NCBI GenBank assembly: GCA_027489835.1
Contig: JAIXZF010000329.1
Span: forward strand, 1-5,137
DNA from: Hyphomicrobiales bacterium
Lineage (GTDB): Bacteria > Pseudomonadota > Alphaproteobacteria > Rhizobiales > Beijerinckiaceae
Direction: 5' to 3'
Length of the DNA: 5,137 nucleotides
Below are positions 4,415 through 5,137 of the stretch, piece by piece. The first letter of the stretch is position 1. Each line of letters opens with the position of its first letter. The translations under genes were made by a program, and so were the position numbers. The notes beneath the pieces are model-generated. The model saw only the letters and a program-made list of their open reading frames with translations, searched no databases and had not been told where the DNA came from.

Positions 4415-5137
4415 TGGCGGTGGACACGCCGTTCGCGCTGCATCTGCGCGCCACGGACGGGGCGGCACGTACGGGCGAGATCAGGATGCCGCGCGGCGTG
4501 ATCCGGACGCCCGCCTTCATGCCCGTGGGCACCGCGGCCACGGTCAAGGGCATGTACCCCGAACAGGTCAAGGCGCTCGGCGCCGACGTCGTGCTCGGCA
4601 ACACCTACCATCTGATGCTGCGGCCGACCGCGGAGCGCGTGGCGAAGCTCGGCGGCCTGCACAGCTTCATGAACTGGCCTCACCCGATCCTGACGGATTC
4701 CGGCGGCTTCCAGGTCATGTCGCTGGCGCAGCTGCGGAAGATCACGGAGGAGGGCGTCACCTTCCAGTCGCATATCGACGGCTCGAAACACCAGATGACG
4801 CCGGAGCGCTCGATCGAGATTCAGAACCTTCTCGGCTCGGACATCGTGATGCAGCTCGATGAATGCGTGGCGCTGCCCTGCGAGGATGCGGTGGCGGAGA
4901 AGGCCATGCGCCTCTCGCTGCGCTGGGCCGAGCGCTGCAAGGCGGCCTTCGGCGAGCATGCCGGCCGCGCGCTGTTCGCGATCGTGCAGGGCGGGGCCTC
5001 GACCGCGTTGCGCGAGGAAAGCGCACGGTCGCTCGTCTCGATGGACTTCAAGGGCTACGCGATCGGCGGCCTCGCGGTCGGCGAGCCGCAGGACGTGATG
5101 CTGGCGATGATCGAGGCCGTGGAGCCGCATCTGCCGC
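4414..5137 (+). CDS. tgt: Queuine/preQ1 tRNA-guanine transglycosylase, 3' end outside window
   Basis: The first 241 residues of an enzyme that is usually about 370-390 long; the frame is open to the right edge. Tgt swaps guanine-34 in the anticodon of tRNAs for Asp, Asn, His and Tyr for preQ1 in bacteria, a late step of queuosine synthesis in the cytosol. Visible hallmarks are RTPAFMPVGT (31-40), LGNTYHLMLRP (61-71), TDSGGFQVMSL (94-104), MQLDEC (146-151), AIVQGG (189-194) and IGGLAVGE (217-224). Asp95 matches the general base Asp102 and Asp149 the base-binding Asp156 of the Zymomonas enzyme; Phe99 stands at its Tyr106, as in many bacterial Tgt. The nucleophilic aspartate and the zinc site (three Cys, one His) lie beyond the window and cannot be checked. 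It follows the NnrU gene by a one-base overlap. queA, often next to tgt, is not upstream here. Confidence 0.97.
   Translation, partial: MAVDTPFALHLRATDGAARTGEIRMPRGVIRTPAFMPVGTAATVKGMYPEQVKALGADVVLGNTYHLMLRPTAERVAKLGGLHSFMNWPHPILTDSGGFQVMSLAQLRKITEEGVTFQSHIDGSKHQMTPERSIEIQNLLGSDIVMQLDECVALPCEDAVAEKAMRLSLRWAERCKAAFGEHAGRALFAIVQGGASTALREESARSLVSMDFKGYAIGGLAVGEPQDVMLAMIEAVEPHLP

Noticed and set aside
3982..5130. A 382-codon open frame on the minus strand across the NnrU gene and tgt
   Set aside because: It is antisense to the conserved Tgt and NnrU motifs, and its Arg/His/Gln/Ala-rich product matches no family I know.

Overview
The window is GC-rich, densely coded bacterial DNA. Codon use, the gene families and the short intergenic gaps suggest an alphaproteobacterium, probably of the Hyphomicrobiales (Rhizobiales) type; this is an inference from style and not a placement. 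There are seven protein genes, of which the two at the edges are cut by the window. I see no RNA genes, insertion sequences, CRISPR arrays or signs of recent transfer.

Left part (1-2083, all minus strand): a three-gene cluster transcribed towards the left edge. In transcription order it holds an AhpD-like/carboxymuconolactone decarboxylase-family protein (2083-1526), a crotonase-fold protein (1426-656) and a peroxiredoxin-like thioredoxin-fold protein (608 to beyond the edge). All three have good Shine-Dalgarno sequences. The crotonase is the most interesting gene. A search would probably label it enoyl-CoA hydratase, but it carries the residue set of 6-oxocamphor hydrolase, which cleaves carbon-carbon bonds in beta-diketones by a retro-Claisen reaction.

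Centre (2084-3122): a LysR-type regulator reads to the right, divergent from the cluster across 121 bases. This is the classic layout for a LysR regulator controlling its neighbour. Its start codon lacks a Shine-Dalgarno sequence and lies where a plausible promoter would start transcription, so its mRNA may be leaderless.

Right part (3123-5137): a small lipoprotein gene (3696-3139, minus) converges on lysR with only 16 bases between the stops; a hairpin spans both stop codons. Divergent from it, a NnrU-family membrane protein (3827-4414) overlaps by one base with tgt, the tRNA-guanine transglycosylase of queuosine synthesis, which runs off the right edge.

Working model (inference): the left cluster plus LysR is an inducible unit in which a diketone-cleaving hydrolase is co-expressed with two CxxC thiol proteins that may form a small peroxide- or disulfide-handling pair. 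The nnrU-tgt unit looks like an ordinary housekeeping operon.
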